Counted from the first letter of the stretch, positions 33,876 through 42,941 are shown. The stretch: DNA of 64,000 nt from Chryseobacterium sp. Bi04 (GCF_918698085.1 NZ_CAKKLP010000007.1:1-64000), one strand, 5' to 3'. A program made the numbers and translations. The notes: a model not told the origin generated them from the sequence alone.

Positions 33876-34127
33876 ATGAAAAACGGAATTCACCCAGAAA
33901 ATTATAGACTTGTTGTTTTCAAAGATATGAGTAACGACGAGGTGTTTCTTTGCAAGTCTACTGCAGAAACAAAAGACACTATCGAGTATGAAGGACAAGA
34001 GTACCCTTTGATCAAAATGGAAATCTCTTCATCCTCTCACCCTTTCTACACTGGTAAAGTAAAATTAGTTGATACTGCAGGTAGAGTAGATAAGTTCATG
34101 AACAAATACAAAAAATTCGCTAAGTAA
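33876..34127 (+). CDS. rpmE2: 50S ribosomal protein L31, type B (zinc-free)
   Basis: 83 aa from the ATG at 33876, beginning [19 protein letters not shown], the standard L31B N-terminus. The frame stays open upstream to a TTG within the promoter, which is not used. Only one Cys is present, so the zinc-binding CxxC pairs of type A are absent, as expected for type [20 protein letters not shown] and a basic C-terminal tail fit the family. It is a component of the large ribosomal subunit at the inter-subunit bridge. It is monocistronic between its own promoter and a terminator. Confidence 0.96.
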   Translation: MKNGIHPENYRLVVFKDMSNDEVFLCKSTAETKDTIEYEGQEYPLIKMEISSSSHPFYTGKVKLVDTAGRVDKFMNKYKKFAK

Positions 34128-34148
34128 TTTTTTGCTATCAAAATATAG

Positions 34149-34180
34149 AAGTCTTCCAATCTTTTGGGAGACTTTTTTTT
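34149..34180 (+). terminator. Terminator of rpmE2
   Basis: AGTCTTCCAA pairs with TTGGGAGACT (one wobble pair), followed by eight T. Confidence 0.9.
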
Positions 34181-34319
34181 GTGTCATAACGTGACGTGAC
34201 TGCCCAGATAAAGCGTAATAAAAGTAGAACTTTGCGTTAAAGAGAAGGTATATTGATGTAAGTTTTTATTACTCCCAATTTTTGCACCTGATCCTATTCT
34301 AACTTCTCACATCTTTTTG

Positions 34320-34327
34320 TATTTTTG
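34320..34327 (+). promoter_or_regulatory. Candidate -7 box for the GlmU-like gene
   Basis: TATTTTTG fits TAnnTTTG and lies 56 nt before the ATG at 34384. No matching TTG is seen 17-23 nt upstream. The leader that would result consists largely of heptamer repeats. Confidence 0.35.
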
Positions 34328-34340
34328 TTTTGGATAGAAT

Positions 34341-34382
34341 TTCAGTCTCTGAATTCTAACTTTTAATCTCTAACTTCTAAAA
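34341..34382. repeat. Heptamer-periodic tract abutting a start codon
   Basis: Six 7-nt units read TTCAGTC, TCTGAAT, TCTAACT, TTTAATC, TCTAACT, TCTAAAA. The tract ends one base before the ATG of the GlmU-like gene and so occupies the place of its ribosome binding site. Confidence 0.65.
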
Positions 34383-34383
34383 A

Positions 34384-35544
34384 ATGCAATTAGTATTTTC
34401 AGACGCACAATATTGGGAAGACTTTCTTCCGCTTACTTTTACCCGCCCTGTTGCAGCAATGCGATGCGGAATCCTCACTTTCTCAGAAAGATGGCAGAAA
34501 ATCCTGGAAAATAATGAAGTTTCTTATTTTACAGAAAACTATCTTCAGAATAAGTTTAAAAATCCTGAAGATACAGAGAGTCTTTTTCTGGTTGCCAATT
34601 TTTTACCTACAGAATCAGTCATTCAGCAGATCAAAGAACTTAAACAGGGAGAGGCGCTGGTATATGAAGACGAATTGGTGGCGGCCAGAATTAACATGAA
34701 AGATTTTTCCTTACATCAGATTGAAAAAATGACGGATATTAAGGAAAAGCTTATTTTCTTTAAGAAGCCTGCGGATCTGTTTACCTATAATCATTATGCT
34801 ATTGATTTTGATTTTGAACTTCTTACAAAAGGAAAAACTTCACAGGAACTTTCTTCTACCAATGGATTCTTAGGAGATAAGAAAGATCTGTTTATTGAAG
34901 AAGGAGCACAGATTGAATTTTCAACCCTGAATACCAAAACAGGGAAAATCTATATCGGTAAAAATGCTGAAGTAATGGAAGGCTGTAATCTTCGTGGTCC
35001 TATTACATTAGGGGATGATTCTAAGTTTAATCTTGGAGCCAAAATCTATGGAGCTACTACTATCGGCCCCCATTGTAAAGTAGGAGGTGAAGTAAACAAT
35101 ATTATTATTTTCGGCTATACCAGTAAAGGGCATGAAGGCTTTATCGGGAATTCCGTTATAGGAGAATGGTGTAACTTCGGAGCCGATACCAATTCTTCCA
35201 ACCTTAAAAATAATTACAGCCATGTAAAACTCTGGAACTACAGGACTAAAGCTTTTGAAGATACAGGCTTACAGTTTGCAGGTCTGATCGTAGGTGATCA
35301 TTCAAAAACAGCAATCAATACCCAATTGAATACAGGAACTGTCATTGGCGTGGCTTCCAATATCTTTAAACCGGGCTTTCCTCCCAATCTTGTAGAAAGC
35401 TTTTCATGGGGTGGGCTTAAAGATGATGAAAGATTTAAACTGGATAAAGTATATGAAGTTGCAGAAAGAGCAATGGGAAGACGAAAAGTCTCTCTAACAG
35501 ACGATGACAAGGCGATTTTAAAACATATTTTTGAGACCTATTAA
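34384..35544 (+). CDS. GlmU-like sugar-nucleotidyltransferase with left-handed beta-helix
   Basis: 386 aa. The N-terminal half begins MQLVFSDAQYWEDFLPLTFTRPVAAMRCG, the form seen in GlmU-family proteins of Bacteroidota with a divergent nucleotidyltransferase domain. From about residue 180 a hexapeptide left-handed beta-helix runs through IEEGAQIEFSTLNTKTGKIYIG, VMEGCNLRGPITLG and VGGEVNNIIIFGYTSKGHEGF, then WCNFGADTNSSNLKNNYS. The NTP-transferase GxGxRM loop of true GlmU is not apparent. It is probably a sugar-phosphate nucleotidyl- or acyltransferase for cell-envelope precursors; the exact reaction is not predictable. Confidence 0.85.
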   Translation: MQLVFSDAQYWEDFLPLTFTRPVAAMRCGILTFSERWQKILENNEVSYFTENYLQNKFKNPEDTESLFLVANFLPTESVIQQIKELKQGEALVYEDELVAARINMKDFSLHQIEKMTDIKEKLIFFKKPADLFTYNHYAIDFDFELLTKGKTSQELSSTNGFLGDKKDLFIEEGAQIEFSTLNTKTGKIYIGKNAEVMEGCNLRGPITLGDDSKFNLGAKIYGATTIGPHCKVGGEVNNIIIFGYTSKGHEGFIGNSVIGEWCNFGADTNSSNLKNNYSHVKLWNYRTKAFEDTGLQFAGLIVGDHSKTAINTQLNTGTVIGVASNIFKPGFPPNLVESFSWGGLKDDERFKLDKVYEVAERAMGRRKVSLTDDDKAILKHIFETY

Positions 35545-35553
35545 CCTGATTAT

Positions 35554-35588
35554 AAAAAAACTTCAAAATAATTGAAGTTTTTTTTATT
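35554..35588 (+). terminator. Terminator after the GlmU-like gene
   Basis: AAAAAAACTTCAA pairs with TTGAAGTTTTTTT around an AATAA-type loop, 10 nt after the stop. Confidence 0.88.
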
Positions 35589-35642
35589 TTCGATGTAATA
35601 GAATGGTAACAGCAATTGTCTTACCTATAAGAAACAAAACTC

Positions 35643-36152
35643 ATGACCCAAGAAACTTTCAAGAATACGGTGTTTATTCTCAAAGACGAGATGTATCGTT
35701 TTGCGAAAAGATTTGTCATGAGCAGTGATGAAGCAGAAGATGTTGTGCAGGATCTGATGATGAAATTCTGGCAGAAGAAGGAGGAACTTGAGCAGTTTGG
35801 GAATTTGAAATCCTATGCGCTGAAATCTGTCCGGAACGAATGCCTGAACCGTCTGAAGCATCACAACGTGAAGATAGGGTTTGCAGATATGCAGCTCCAC
35901 AGATCAGAGCTCTACAGTATGGATATTGATAATCTTAAAGATCATATTATAGGATTTATCAACCAGCTTCCGGAAAAGCAGAAAATGGTCATCCATATGA
36001 AAGATGTAGAGGAGTATGAAGTTTCCGAAATTTCTGAAATGCTGGAAATGGAAGAAAATGCAGTAAGGGTAAACCTGATGCGGGCAAGACAAAAGGTAAA
36101 AGAACAAATTACACAATTGATGAGTTATGAAAAAAGATCAATTACAAGATAA
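35643..36152 (+). CDS. RNA polymerase sigma factor, ECF subfamily
   Basis: 169 aa. Region 2 is at about 10-75, with SSDEAEDVVQDLMMKFWQKK and LKSYALKSVRNECLNRLK. Region 4 is at about 110-160, with LPEKQKMVIHMKDVEEYEVSEISEMLEMEENAVRVNLMRAR-type helix-turn-helix. No region 3, as in ECF factors. The next gene starts 26 nt before this stop and encodes a single-span membrane protein, the usual place for an anti-sigma factor. It is followed by DUF4252 proteins that are probably part of its regulon or operon. The signal is unknown. Confidence 0.95.
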   Translation: MTQETFKNTVFILKDEMYRFAKRFVMSSDEAEDVVQDLMMKFWQKKEELEQFGNLKSYALKSVRNECLNRLKHHNVKIGFADMQLHRSELYSMDIDNLKDHIIGFINQLPEKQKMVIHMKDVEEYEVSEISEMLEMEENAVRVNLMRARQKVKEQITQLMSYEKRSITR

Positions 36153-36795
36153 ATACGACGAAATCTTCCGGGACATAAAGGACGAAAAAATGGACTGGAG
36201 TTTTGAAGACTTTCTTCAGAAGACAGAAGAAAAAGATACTGCAGAAGATACTGCTCCTATTATTCCTTTAGAAAAGCATAAGCCTTCTTTCCCCAAATGG
36301 TTTTGGATGGCAGCAGCTGTTCTGTTACTTTTCAGTATTGGATTTATTTTCAATACCTATCAGAATACAGGTGCTCAGGATGCAGAAAAATTAGTAAAAG
36401 ATGAAGTATTAAGACAAAAGTCTGACTTTATAGAAGAGAATAATGACCATAAAAGCCAGGTAGCTGTTAATCATACAGATTCTATTTCAGGAGCAAAAAA
36501 AGACTCTATTTTTCAGGGACATTCTGTGGCTGAAAAAGATGTATTGGATGAGATTCTACCCAAAAGAGGACGGCTTAAAAAAGAGAGAAAACCGAGATAT
36601 GTAGATAACTCTTCTTTCAACACTCAAACAAAAAAAGATTCTACAGGCTATGAAAACTCTTACGTTATCGTTAACGGAAAAAGAATTGATAATGTAGAAG
36701 AAGCTATTAATGTGACTAAGTATTCATTCCAGATATTTGCAAATAACGTTAGTGAAAAATTGGTACAGCCTAAAGTGGTAGATGACGATTATTAA
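36127..36795 (+). CDS. Single-span membrane protein, candidate anti-sigma factor
   Basis: 222 aa. The acidic cytoplasmic N-terminus (about 1-57) includes YDEIFRDIKDEKMDWSFEDFL. One transmembrane helix follows (about 60-78, WFWMAAAVLLLFSIGFIF). The charged periplasmic part ends with NSYVIVNGKRIDNVEEAI. It overlaps the sigma gene by 26 nt, so the two are co-translated. The zinc-binding HxxxCxxC of many anti-sigma factors is absent. The anti-sigma role is inferred from position, topology and the overlap. Confidence 0.75.
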   Translation: MKKDQLQDKYDEIFRDIKDEKMDWSFEDFLQKTEEKDTAEDTAPIIPLEKHKPSFPKWFWMAAAVLLLFSIGFIFNTYQNTGAQDAEKLVKDEVLRQKSDFIEENNDHKSQVAVNHTDSISGAKKDSIFQGHSVAEKDVLDEILPKRGRLKKERKPRYVDNSSFNTQTKKDSTGYENSYVIVNGKRIDNVEEAINVTKYSFQIFANNVSEKLVQPKVVDDDY

Positions 36796-36855
36796 CTGAA
36801 AAAGAGACAGGTCTGATCAGTACTACTCATTAACTTAAAAAAATAAAATTGACTC

Positions 36856-38136
36856 ATGAAAAAACTATTCATAATATTCGCACTTGCTTTCTCCCATTTT
36901 TTTAATGTATATGGGCAAAGAGACAAATTCGATCAGCTTTTTGAAAAATATCAGGAAGTGGAAGGAGTTACTTCCATCAAGATTGCCAAGCCGATGTTTG
37001 GAATGCTTAGCAGCCTGAATATTGATGATTCACAGCTGGATCAGATAAAACCATTATTATCAAAAATTAATGGATTAAAAATTCTGATCACAGAAAACCC
37101 TGAAAAAGGAAATACAGCAGACGGACGCAGAGTTCAGGACAACCTTTCTCAATTGAGCAGAGATGTGGCTTCTTATGTGAAGAATCTCAACTACAGCGAA
37201 ATCATGACAGTGAATAACGCAGGGGCTAAAGTAAAGTTTCTCTCTTCCGAAGCCAAGAATGGAATGCTGGATGATTTGCTGTTGAGCATTGACGGTGGTG
37301 GCGGAGAAAGTATTTTTGTAATGCTTGACGGGAAGCTTTCTATGGATGATGTCAGCAAAATCATTAATTCCAGTGAAACCAAAAAGAATCCTGTAACAAA
37401 CACAAGAAATACACTGACTTCAGAAAATAATGTGTCTTATCTGAATGGAGAAGCAAGAAATGTAGGTGAGTTTTCGGGAATCCAGGTGAGTACAGGAGTA
37501 AATGTAGTCTTCAAACAGGAAAAGCCTACCAGCGTTAAGGTAATTGCAGATGCTGATAAGCTGCAATATATTGTTACAAAAGTAGAAAACGGAGTATTGA
37601 AGATCCATGTTGATAATAAAGGAGTAAAAAACTTAAGGTTTAAAAACTTAAGCGTTAATGTATCTTCTCCAAAAATGGATAATATTGATATCTCATCAGG
37701 ATCAAACTTTACGGTAGTCAATTCTATTCAGGAAAAGGATATGAGAATTGATGCATCATCGGGAGCTCACATGACAGGAGATTTTAAAATCATGGAAGCC
37801 GTAGACCTGTCTGTTTCATCGGGAGCAAGTGTAAGAGCGGGAGTGACTGCAGGGAATATATCCATTAAAAGCTCAAGTGGATCCAGTACCAGCTTAAGTG
37901 GAAAAGCCAATTCAGGAACCATTGATATCAGCAGCGGCGCTGTCTGTAAGGCAGAAGACTTAAAGTTTGACTACGTAGAAACAGAAGCTACGTCAGGTGG
38001 AAATCTTACAGTAAGTGTATCGGGAAAATTAAAAGTGAGAGCATCTTCAGGAGGACTGGTAAGATATAAAGGAAGACCGGAAATAGAATCCAATATCAGC
38101 AAAACTTCAGGAGGCTCATTAAAAGCTATAGACTAA
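36856..38136 (+). CDS. Secreted DUF4252 plus GIN (DUF2807) domain protein
   Basis: 426 aa. A signal peptide ends near NVYGQ. Residues about 25-175 match the DUF4252 pattern (FDQLFEKYQEVEGVTSIKI, SSEAKNGMLDDLLLSIDGG, IFVMLDGKLSMDDVSKIIN). Residues about 205-420 are a GIN/DUF2807 beta-solenoid (VGEFSGIQVSTGVNVVF, IDISSGSNFTVVNS, then repeated SSGA/SSGS turns). The two families usually occur in separate proteins. The downstream gene encodes a stand-alone DUF4252 lipoprotein whose C-terminus (FTADDISKIINS) parallels this one. Function unknown; envelope location expected. Confidence 0.85.
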   Translation: MKKLFIIFALAFSHFFNVYGQRDKFDQLFEKYQEVEGVTSIKIAKPMFGMLSSLNIDDSQLDQIKPLLSKINGLKILITENPEKGNTADGRRVQDNLSQLSRDVASYVKNLNYSEIMTVNNAGAKVKFLSSEAKNGMLDDLLLSIDGGGGESIFVMLDGKLSMDDVSKIINSSETKKNPVTNTRNTLTSENNVSYLNGEARNVGEFSGIQVSTGVNVVFKQEKPTSVKVIADADKLQYIVTKVENGVLKIHVDNKGVKNLRFKNLSVNVSSPKMDNIDISSGSNFTVVNSIQEKDMRIDASSGAHMTGDFKIMEAVDLSVSSGASVRAGVTAGNISIKSSSGSSTSLSGKANSGTIDISSGAVCKAEDLKFDYVETEATSGGNLTVSVSGKLKVRASSGGLVRYKGRPEIESNISKTSGGSLKAID

Positions 38137-38147
38137 AAACAATCACC

Positions 38148-38648
38148 ATGAAAATTTTTAAAAACATTTTTCTTGTCTTCTTCACAGTATTTGCACTTCA
38201 GTCCTGTGTGGTTTCAGGAAAACCCAATATGGATTTCTTTTCAGATTCCGGGTATGATTTCAAAGGGGCGAAATTTAAAAGTATTAATGTACCCCTGATG
38301 ATGGCAAAGCCTTTTATAAAGAAAGCCTTAAGAGAAGATGGAGAAAGTGAAGAGGTCATTGATCTGATTAGAAAGGTTTCTAAAATCAAAGTTCTTACCG
38401 TAGAAAATGGAAGTAAAGAAATGCTGAATGATTATGCTAACTATTTAAATAATAATAACTATGAAGACTGGGCGACCGTAAAACATGATGGTGAAAATGT
38501 GAATGTACGCGTAAAACAGAATGGGGATGCTATTAAAAATATGCTGATTACTGTAAATTCAAGTAAAGAATTGGTATTTGTAGATGTAAAAGGAAATTTT
38601 ACAGCAGATGATATCTCAAAAATAATTAATTCTGTTTCAGATAAGTAA
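38148..38648 (+). CDS. DUF4252-family lipoprotein
   Basis: 166 aa. Lipobox Cys is near residue 20 (ALQSCVVSG). The remainder follows the DUF4252 plan, with LIRKVSKIKVLTVEN, MLNDYANYLNNNNYEDWATVKHDG, and ELVFVDVKGNFTADDISKIIN at the end. It lies 11 nt after the DUF4252-GIN gene, so it is in the ECF sigma operon. Function unknown. Confidence 0.85.
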   Translation: MKIFKNIFLVFFTVFALQSCVVSGKPNMDFFSDSGYDFKGAKFKSINVPLMMAKPFIKKALREDGESEEVIDLIRKVSKIKVLTVENGSKEMLNDYANYLNNNNYEDWATVKHDGENVNVRVKQNGDAIKNMLITVNSSKELVFVDVKGNFTADDISKIINSVSDK

Positions 38649-38701
38649 TTTAATTTCATATAAGTCAAAGCAATTTTAATATTTAAAAATTAGTAAAGGA
38701 A

Positions 38702-39072
38702 GTGCGTGCCCTAAAGATTTACGTTGTTTCACTTACTGTAGTTTGTATTCTGTTTTTTATTCTTGCATTCAAAATACAGTCTTCCAATAAGAGGTTTAAA
38801 GAAATAGATGTGGAACGCATCAATATTGTAGAGAAAGACGGAACCTTAAAGATGGTCATCAGCAATAAAGAAAGACAACATCCCGGAATGGCCAGTCACA
38901 AAGAATGAAGCCGAGAGAAAGAGAGGCGGGAATGATCTTCTTTAATCCAATGGAGATGTGGGTATTTTTATCCGCGATACAAAAGGAAAAGTTCGGCTAA
39001 AGGCTTTATATTGATAAAAATAACCAGACCCACATTGAAAAGCTGAACGAAAATGGTAACCCGGTTAGATAA
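38702..39072 (+). pseudogene. Remnant of a secreted/membrane-anchored protein gene
   Basis: A hydrophobic N-terminus (VVSLTVVCILFFILAF) and FKEIDVERINIVEKDGTLKMVISNKE read in one frame to a stop at 38906-38908. Related sequence continues in other frames: REREAGMIFFN just after, then GIFIRDTKGKVRLK, and finally YIDKNNQTHIEKLNENGNPV ending in TAA at 39070-39072. At least two frame changes are needed. As I recall the intact flavobacterial family, it is about 200 aa or more, so an internal deletion is likely too. The GTG at 38702 is preceded by AAAGGA. Judged non-functional. Confidence 0.75.
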
Positions 39073-39243
39073 CAGAAGTTATGGTGCCGTAAAGATAATT
39101 TGTAACAAGTAGTTTCAAACATACTAGATTTATTTTGTGATCAAACCATTCTTATTAAAGGATGGTTTTTTTGATTTAAGTTATAGATTATTAATTTTTA
39201 TGTAAACTATTAAAAATGATTTTCATATCTCACTAAAATAGCC

Positions 39244-39251
39244 TAATTTTG
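39244..39251 (+). promoter_or_regulatory. Candidate -7 box of guaB
   Basis: TAATTTTG fits TAnnTTTG, 14 nt before the ATG at 39266. A clear -33 TTG is not seen. Confidence 0.45.
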
Positions 39252-39265
39252 CAAAGAAAGTAAAG

Positions 39266-40726
39266 ATGTCTATTCATAACAAAATTGTAGAGACAGCCAT
39301 CACTTTCGATGACGTTCTTCTAGTCCCTTCTTATTCAGAAGTTTTACCTAACCAGGTATCATTAAAATCAAGACTTACCGACAAAATCACGCTGAATGTT
39401 CCGATAGTATCTGCTGCGATGGACACTGTTACTGAAGGTGATCTGGCGATTGCTTTGGCAAGAGTTGGAGGCTTAGGTTTTATTCATAAAAATATGACCA
39501 TTGCTGAGCAGGCTGCACAGGTGAACCGCGTGAAGCGTTCCGAAAACGGAATGATTTCAGATCCTGTAACCCTTTCTAAAGATTATACTTTAGGGCAGGC
39601 CAAAGAAATGATGTCGAAATACAAAATTTCAGGGCTTCCTGTAGTAGATGCTGATAATGTTCTGATAGGAATCATTACCAACAGAGATGTGAAATATCAG
39701 GAAAATCTTGATATGAAAGTGGAAGAGATCATGACCAAAGAAAATCTTATCACTTCCGATAAAGATACCAACCTTGAAAAAGCTAAAGAAATTCTTCTTA
39801 AAAGCAGAGTAGAGAAACTTCCGATTGTAGATAAAGATAATAAGCTTGTAGGGTTAATTACCATCAAGGATATTGATAATCAATTAGAATACCCTAATGC
39901 TAATAAAGATCAGGGAGGCCGTCTTATTGTAGGTGCGGGAGTAGGAGTAGGAGAAGATACATTAGATAGAATCGAGGCTTTGGTAAAAGCCGGTGTTGAT
40001 ATCATAGCAATTGACTCTGCACACGGACATTCGAAAGGGGTACTGGATAAGATTTCAGAAATTAGAAAAAAATATCCGGATTTAGATATTGTAGGAGGAA
40101 ATATTGTAACGGCTGATGCTGCTAAAGATTTGATTGAAGCAGGGGCTAATGTTCTTAAAGTAGGAGTAGGTCCGGGATCTATCTGTACAACGAGAGTGGT
40201 TGCCGGAGTAGGTGTACCACAGCTATCAGCTATTTATAACGTATATGAATATGCGAAATCTAAAAATGTTACCGTAATTGCAGATGGAGGGATTAAGCTT
40301 TCCGGAGATATTGTAAAAGCAATTGCAAGCGGGGCAGGAGCAGTGATGCTAGGATCTCTTTTAGCAGGAACAGATGAAGCACCGGGTGAAGAGATTATCT
40401 TCCAGGGAAGAAAATTTAAATCTTACCAGGGAATGGGAAGCCTTTCTGCAATGAAAAGAGGAGGAAAAGAAAGATATTTCCAAAGTGAAGCTAAAAAATT
40501 CGTTCCGGAAGGAATTGAAGGAAGAGTACCTCACAAAGGAAAACTAGAAGATGTAATCTTCCAGTTAACGGGAGGATTAAGAGCCGGTATGGGATATTGT
40601 GGAGCTAAAGATATTGAAGTTTTACAAAAAGATTCCAAACTGGTAATGATCACAGGAAGCGGATTAAAAGAATCCCATCCACATGATGTCATCATTACTC
40701 AGGAAGCTCCGAACTACTCTTTATAA
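39266..40726 (+). CDS. guaB: Inosine-5'-monophosphate dehydrogenase
   Basis: 486 aa, standard length. It oxidises IMP to XMP with NAD+, the committed step to GMP. The N-terminus is [17 protein letters not shown]. Two CBS domains lie at about 95-205 ([20 protein letters not shown] and [20 protein letters not shown]). The catalytic loop GPGSICTTR places the nucleophile at Cys307. [15 protein letters not shown] and the flap region [14 protein letters not shown] follow. It is cytoplasmic and transcribed alone. Confidence 0.97.
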   Translation: MSIHNKIVETAITFDDVLLVPSYSEVLPNQVSLKSRLTDKITLNVPIVSAAMDTVTEGDLAIALARVGGLGFIHKNMTIAEQAAQVNRVKRSENGMISDPVTLSKDYTLGQAKEMMSKYKISGLPVVDADNVLIGIITNRDVKYQENLDMKVEEIMTKENLITSDKDTNLEKAKEILLKSRVEKLPIVDKDNKLVGLITIKDIDNQLEYPNANKDQGGRLIVGAGVGVGEDTLDRIEALVKAGVDIIAIDSAHGHSKGVLDKISEIRKKYPDLDIVGGNIVTADAAKDLIEAGANVLKVGVGPGSICTTRVVAGVGVPQLSAIYNVYEYAKSKNVTVIADGGIKLSGDIVKAIASGAGAVMLGSLLAGTDEAPGEEIIFQGRKFKSYQGMGSLSAMKRGGKERYFQSEAKKFVPEGIEGRVPHKGKLEDVIFQLTGGLRAGMGYCGAKDIEVLQKDSKLVMITGSGLKESHPHDVIITQEAPNYSL

Positions 40727-40751
40727 AAAGAAGTTAATATTGTTCAATAGA

Positions 40752-40789
40752 GAGCCTTTAAAAGTGAATTACTTTTGAAGGCTTTTTTG
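40752..40789 (+). terminator. Terminator of guaB
   Basis: AGCCTTTAAAAGT pairs with ACTTTTGAAGGCT (one wobble pair), followed by TTTTTT. It abuts the convergent KTSC gene. Confidence 0.88.
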
Positions 40790-40790
40790 T

Positions 40791-40988
40791 TCAGCTTATT
40801 CTGGAATATTTAAATCCGGGTTTAATGATCTTATTTAGGAAAATGCCTTTTGACTTGGCTTTTCTAAACTTTTCAACAATATCAGACGGTACATTAAGGT
40901 AGTCATAAACAGCTCCCGACTGATATATAATTCGCAATATTTCAGTTTCAGGAAAATAAATAAAGCTATTTACGACACTTGATGGCAT
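40791..40988 (-). CDS. KTSC-domain protein
   Basis: 65 aa from the ATG at 40988, giving PSSVVNSFIYFPETEILRI as start; a TTG six codons earlier is rejected. The KTSC pattern is clear: a hydrophobic strand pair, SGAVYDYLNVPSDIVEKF, then the name-giving KAKSKGIFLNKIIKPGF. KTSC domains occur alone or attached to lysyl-tRNA synthetase-related and phage proteins and are poorly characterised. No operon partner; the stop lies against the guaB terminator. Confidence 0.88.
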   Translation of the reverse strand: MPSSVVNSFIYFPETEILRIIYQSGAVYDYLNVPSDIVEKFRKAKSKGIFLNKIIKPGFKYSRIS

Positions 40989-41026
40989 ACCAGGGTAAAG
41001 CAAAAAATGTTCCTGATTTGAAAAAG

Positions 41027-41054
41027 AAAAGCTTCCGGATATCCGAAAGCTTTA
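41027..41054 (-). terminator. Terminator of the AAA-M41 gene
   Basis: Near-perfect palindrome AAAGCTTTCGGA/TCCGGAAGCTTT on the minus strand, 13 nt after the stop, ending in TTTTCTTTTTC. Confidence 0.8.
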
Positions 41055-41066
41055 GTTATACTATTC

Positions 41067-42941
41067 TCAGTCTTTTTTCTGAAGATGGAGAAGGTCATGG
41101 TAATCTGTAATATGAAGATAGCCCTCCTCTTTAATGCTTACCTTTAGATGATGCTTAATGGCAATATCGTAAATTTCTTTAGGCAGCATGCTTCCTTTTT
41201 CACTCAGTATTTTGCTTATATCTATCAACAGGTCCAGGTGAAGGATAAGGTCTTCCCTGGTAATTTTGGCGAGATCCTGTATCAGTTTTTCTACTCTCTC
41301 ATCGGTAATATGCTGTTGCATGCGGTGAGGATAATCTTCCAGGTTATAGGTGGCCTGGAAATCCTCTTCAAAACCATATTTTCGGATATAATCTATAGCA
41401 AGAACAGTAGCCTGCTCTCTATCATGACTTCTTCCTATGCTGGCATTCTTTTCGCCAAAAATAATTTCTTCAGCAATTCCTCCTGCAAGATAAATTTTAA
41501 TTCTGTCCAGGATACTTTCCCTTGTGTCGTGTATCTGATGGGGAAATGTAAAACCTGCGGCATAGCTGCTTGCCACCTTACTTTTCAGCTGTAACGGGGC
41601 AAATCCGGTATAAAGCATATAGCAAACGGCATGACCGCATTCGTGGACGCTGATATTAGCGACGGCATTCTGTTCATTAGCCTGACGTATGCTGTCTATT
41701 CTTCCCGTATAAGGAATTTCAACCATTCTGCTGCCTATTTTCCCGGTAATGATCTTCTGTTCCTGAAGGTAATCAATTTCTATAGTTGTATCCTCATTCA
41801 TTATCGCTTCAAAAAGAAACTGGCTGAGGTTGGTGTCCAAAATATCCACTACACTGCTGAATACGGGACGGACACCCTGTACAGGAAACACTCCGTTTCT
41901 ATAAATAAGCCCGTTGATATTTTTATTAATCTTCAGAGCAACACCGAATTTTGTTTTAGTTTTATGTCTCAGATTATTGATCTCCCGTTGAATAAGCTTG
42001 TAAAAATCTTCTGTTTTCAGTGAAAAATAAATAAGATGGATATTACCAAATCGGGCAACCTGCTCAGGACGGAATTTTCTGGCTAATGCATTCTTTATGT
42101 CCACCATCGTAATTTTCTTGGTGAATGCATGGTAGATATTGGCATCTATATCAGCTTCACTGGTTTCGCGGGACATTTGAAAGGCTTCATCCAGGTTTCC
42201 ACTGATGATGATCAGCATTTTGCTGTAATCTACAGGCTCATAGATTTTCTTTTCCTTTTGTTTCTTACGGATCAGCTTGATCATATCTTCCTCTTTCATA
42301 TCAATGATGCTCATCACATCATCGTCCATGCTGAGGTATTTCTTAAGCTCTTTTGCATCCCAGAGATTGAGATAGGGGTTTTCTTCCAAATCTGTTTCAC
42401 CACCTTTTTTCCGTCTCTCATTTTCCTTTTTCCGTAAAAGGTAGGAGAAGAGGTAATGTTCCAGGTCTTCACGTTCCCTTTTACTTAACCTCCCATCACT
42501 TAAAAGCTCCCAGAAATCTGTGTATTTAGTCTGCGGCACAGGAGTTCCATCTGGTTCAAGAGTATTAAAGCGCTGGATCTCGTCAAAAAGGGCAATACTG
42601 GGTTTCTCATCACCAAGACCATTAGTTTGAAATATATCAGCAACGCTTTTGCTCCATGAGGTTTCATCACTGTTGCTGAGCTCAATTTCTACGAAACGGT
42701 TTTGAAAATCCAGAAACCGGACCATTTTTCTTACCAGGTCTGTTTTTCCTACTCCTGTCATTCCCCAAAGGCTTATCACCACAGGGCGGGTAAGAATCTC
42801 AGGCATCAGATACCATACCTGAATATATTCCATCAGGTTATCAATAATTTTATCTATTCCAATGAATTCTTTTTTGAGAAAAGCTTTACAGTCATCCAGC
42901 TTTTTCTTTTTTTTCCGGATTTCTTCTTTATCAATAATCAT
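41067..42941 (-). CDS. Soluble Clp-type AAA+ ATPase fused to an FtsH-like M41 zinc peptidase
   Basis: 624 aa, no transmembrane helix. Residues about 20-380 are an AAA+ module of the AAA_2/ClpA-ClpX type: Walker A GMTGVGKT (60-67), Walker B SIALFDEIQ (115-123), an insert rich in Lys/Glu (160-235), sensor-1-like MLIIISGNLDEAF, and KFRPEQVARFGNIHLI, which resembles the Clp arginine/sensor region. Residues about 420-600 match M41: HECGH (433-437), YLAGGIAEEIIFGEKNAS, and SHDREQATVLAIDYIRKYGF, whose Asp507 aligns with the third zinc ligand of FtsH. True FtsH has two N-terminal membrane spans and a different AAA type. It follows the DUF4407 membrane protein gene by 14 nt. Confidence 0.85.
   Translation of the reverse strand: MIIDKEEIRKKKKKLDDCKAFLKKEFIGIDKIIDNLMEYIQVWYLMPEILTRPVVISLWGMTGVGKTDLVRKMVRFLDFQNRFVEIELSNSDETSWSKSVADIFQTNGLGDEKPSIALFDEIQRFNTLEPDGTPVPQTKYTDFWELLSDGRLSKREREDLEHYLFSYLLRKKENERRKKGGETDLEENPYLNLWDAKELKKYLSMDDDVMSIIDMKEEDMIKLIRKKQKEKKIYEPVDYSKMLIIISGNLDEAFQMSRETSEADIDANIYHAFTKKITMVDIKNALARKFRPEQVARFGNIHLIYFSLKTEDFYKLIQREINNLRHKTKTKFGVALKINKNINGLIYRNGVFPVQGVRPVFSSVVDILDTNLSQFLFEAIMNEDTTIEIDYLQEQKIITGKIGSRMVEIPYTGRIDSIRQANEQNAVANISVHECGHAVCYMLYTGFAPLQLKSKVASSYAAGFTFPHQIHDTRESILDRIKIYLAGGIAEEIIFGEKNASIGRSHDREQATVLAIDYIRKYGFEEDFQATYNLEDYPHRMQQHITDERVEKLIQDLAKITREDLILHLDLLIDISKILSEKGSMLPKEIYDIAIKHHLKVSIKEEGYLHITDYHDLLHLQKKD

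Noticed and set aside
41148..41594. 148-codon plus-strand ORF opposite the AAA-M41 gene
   Set aside because: It overlaps the conserved M41 zinc-site region of the opposite strand; the composition is that of an antisense frame.
41067..42941. Ordinary FtsH
   Set aside because: No N-terminal membrane helices, and the ATPase resembles Clp-type AAA+ proteins; only the C-terminal peptidase part matches FtsH.
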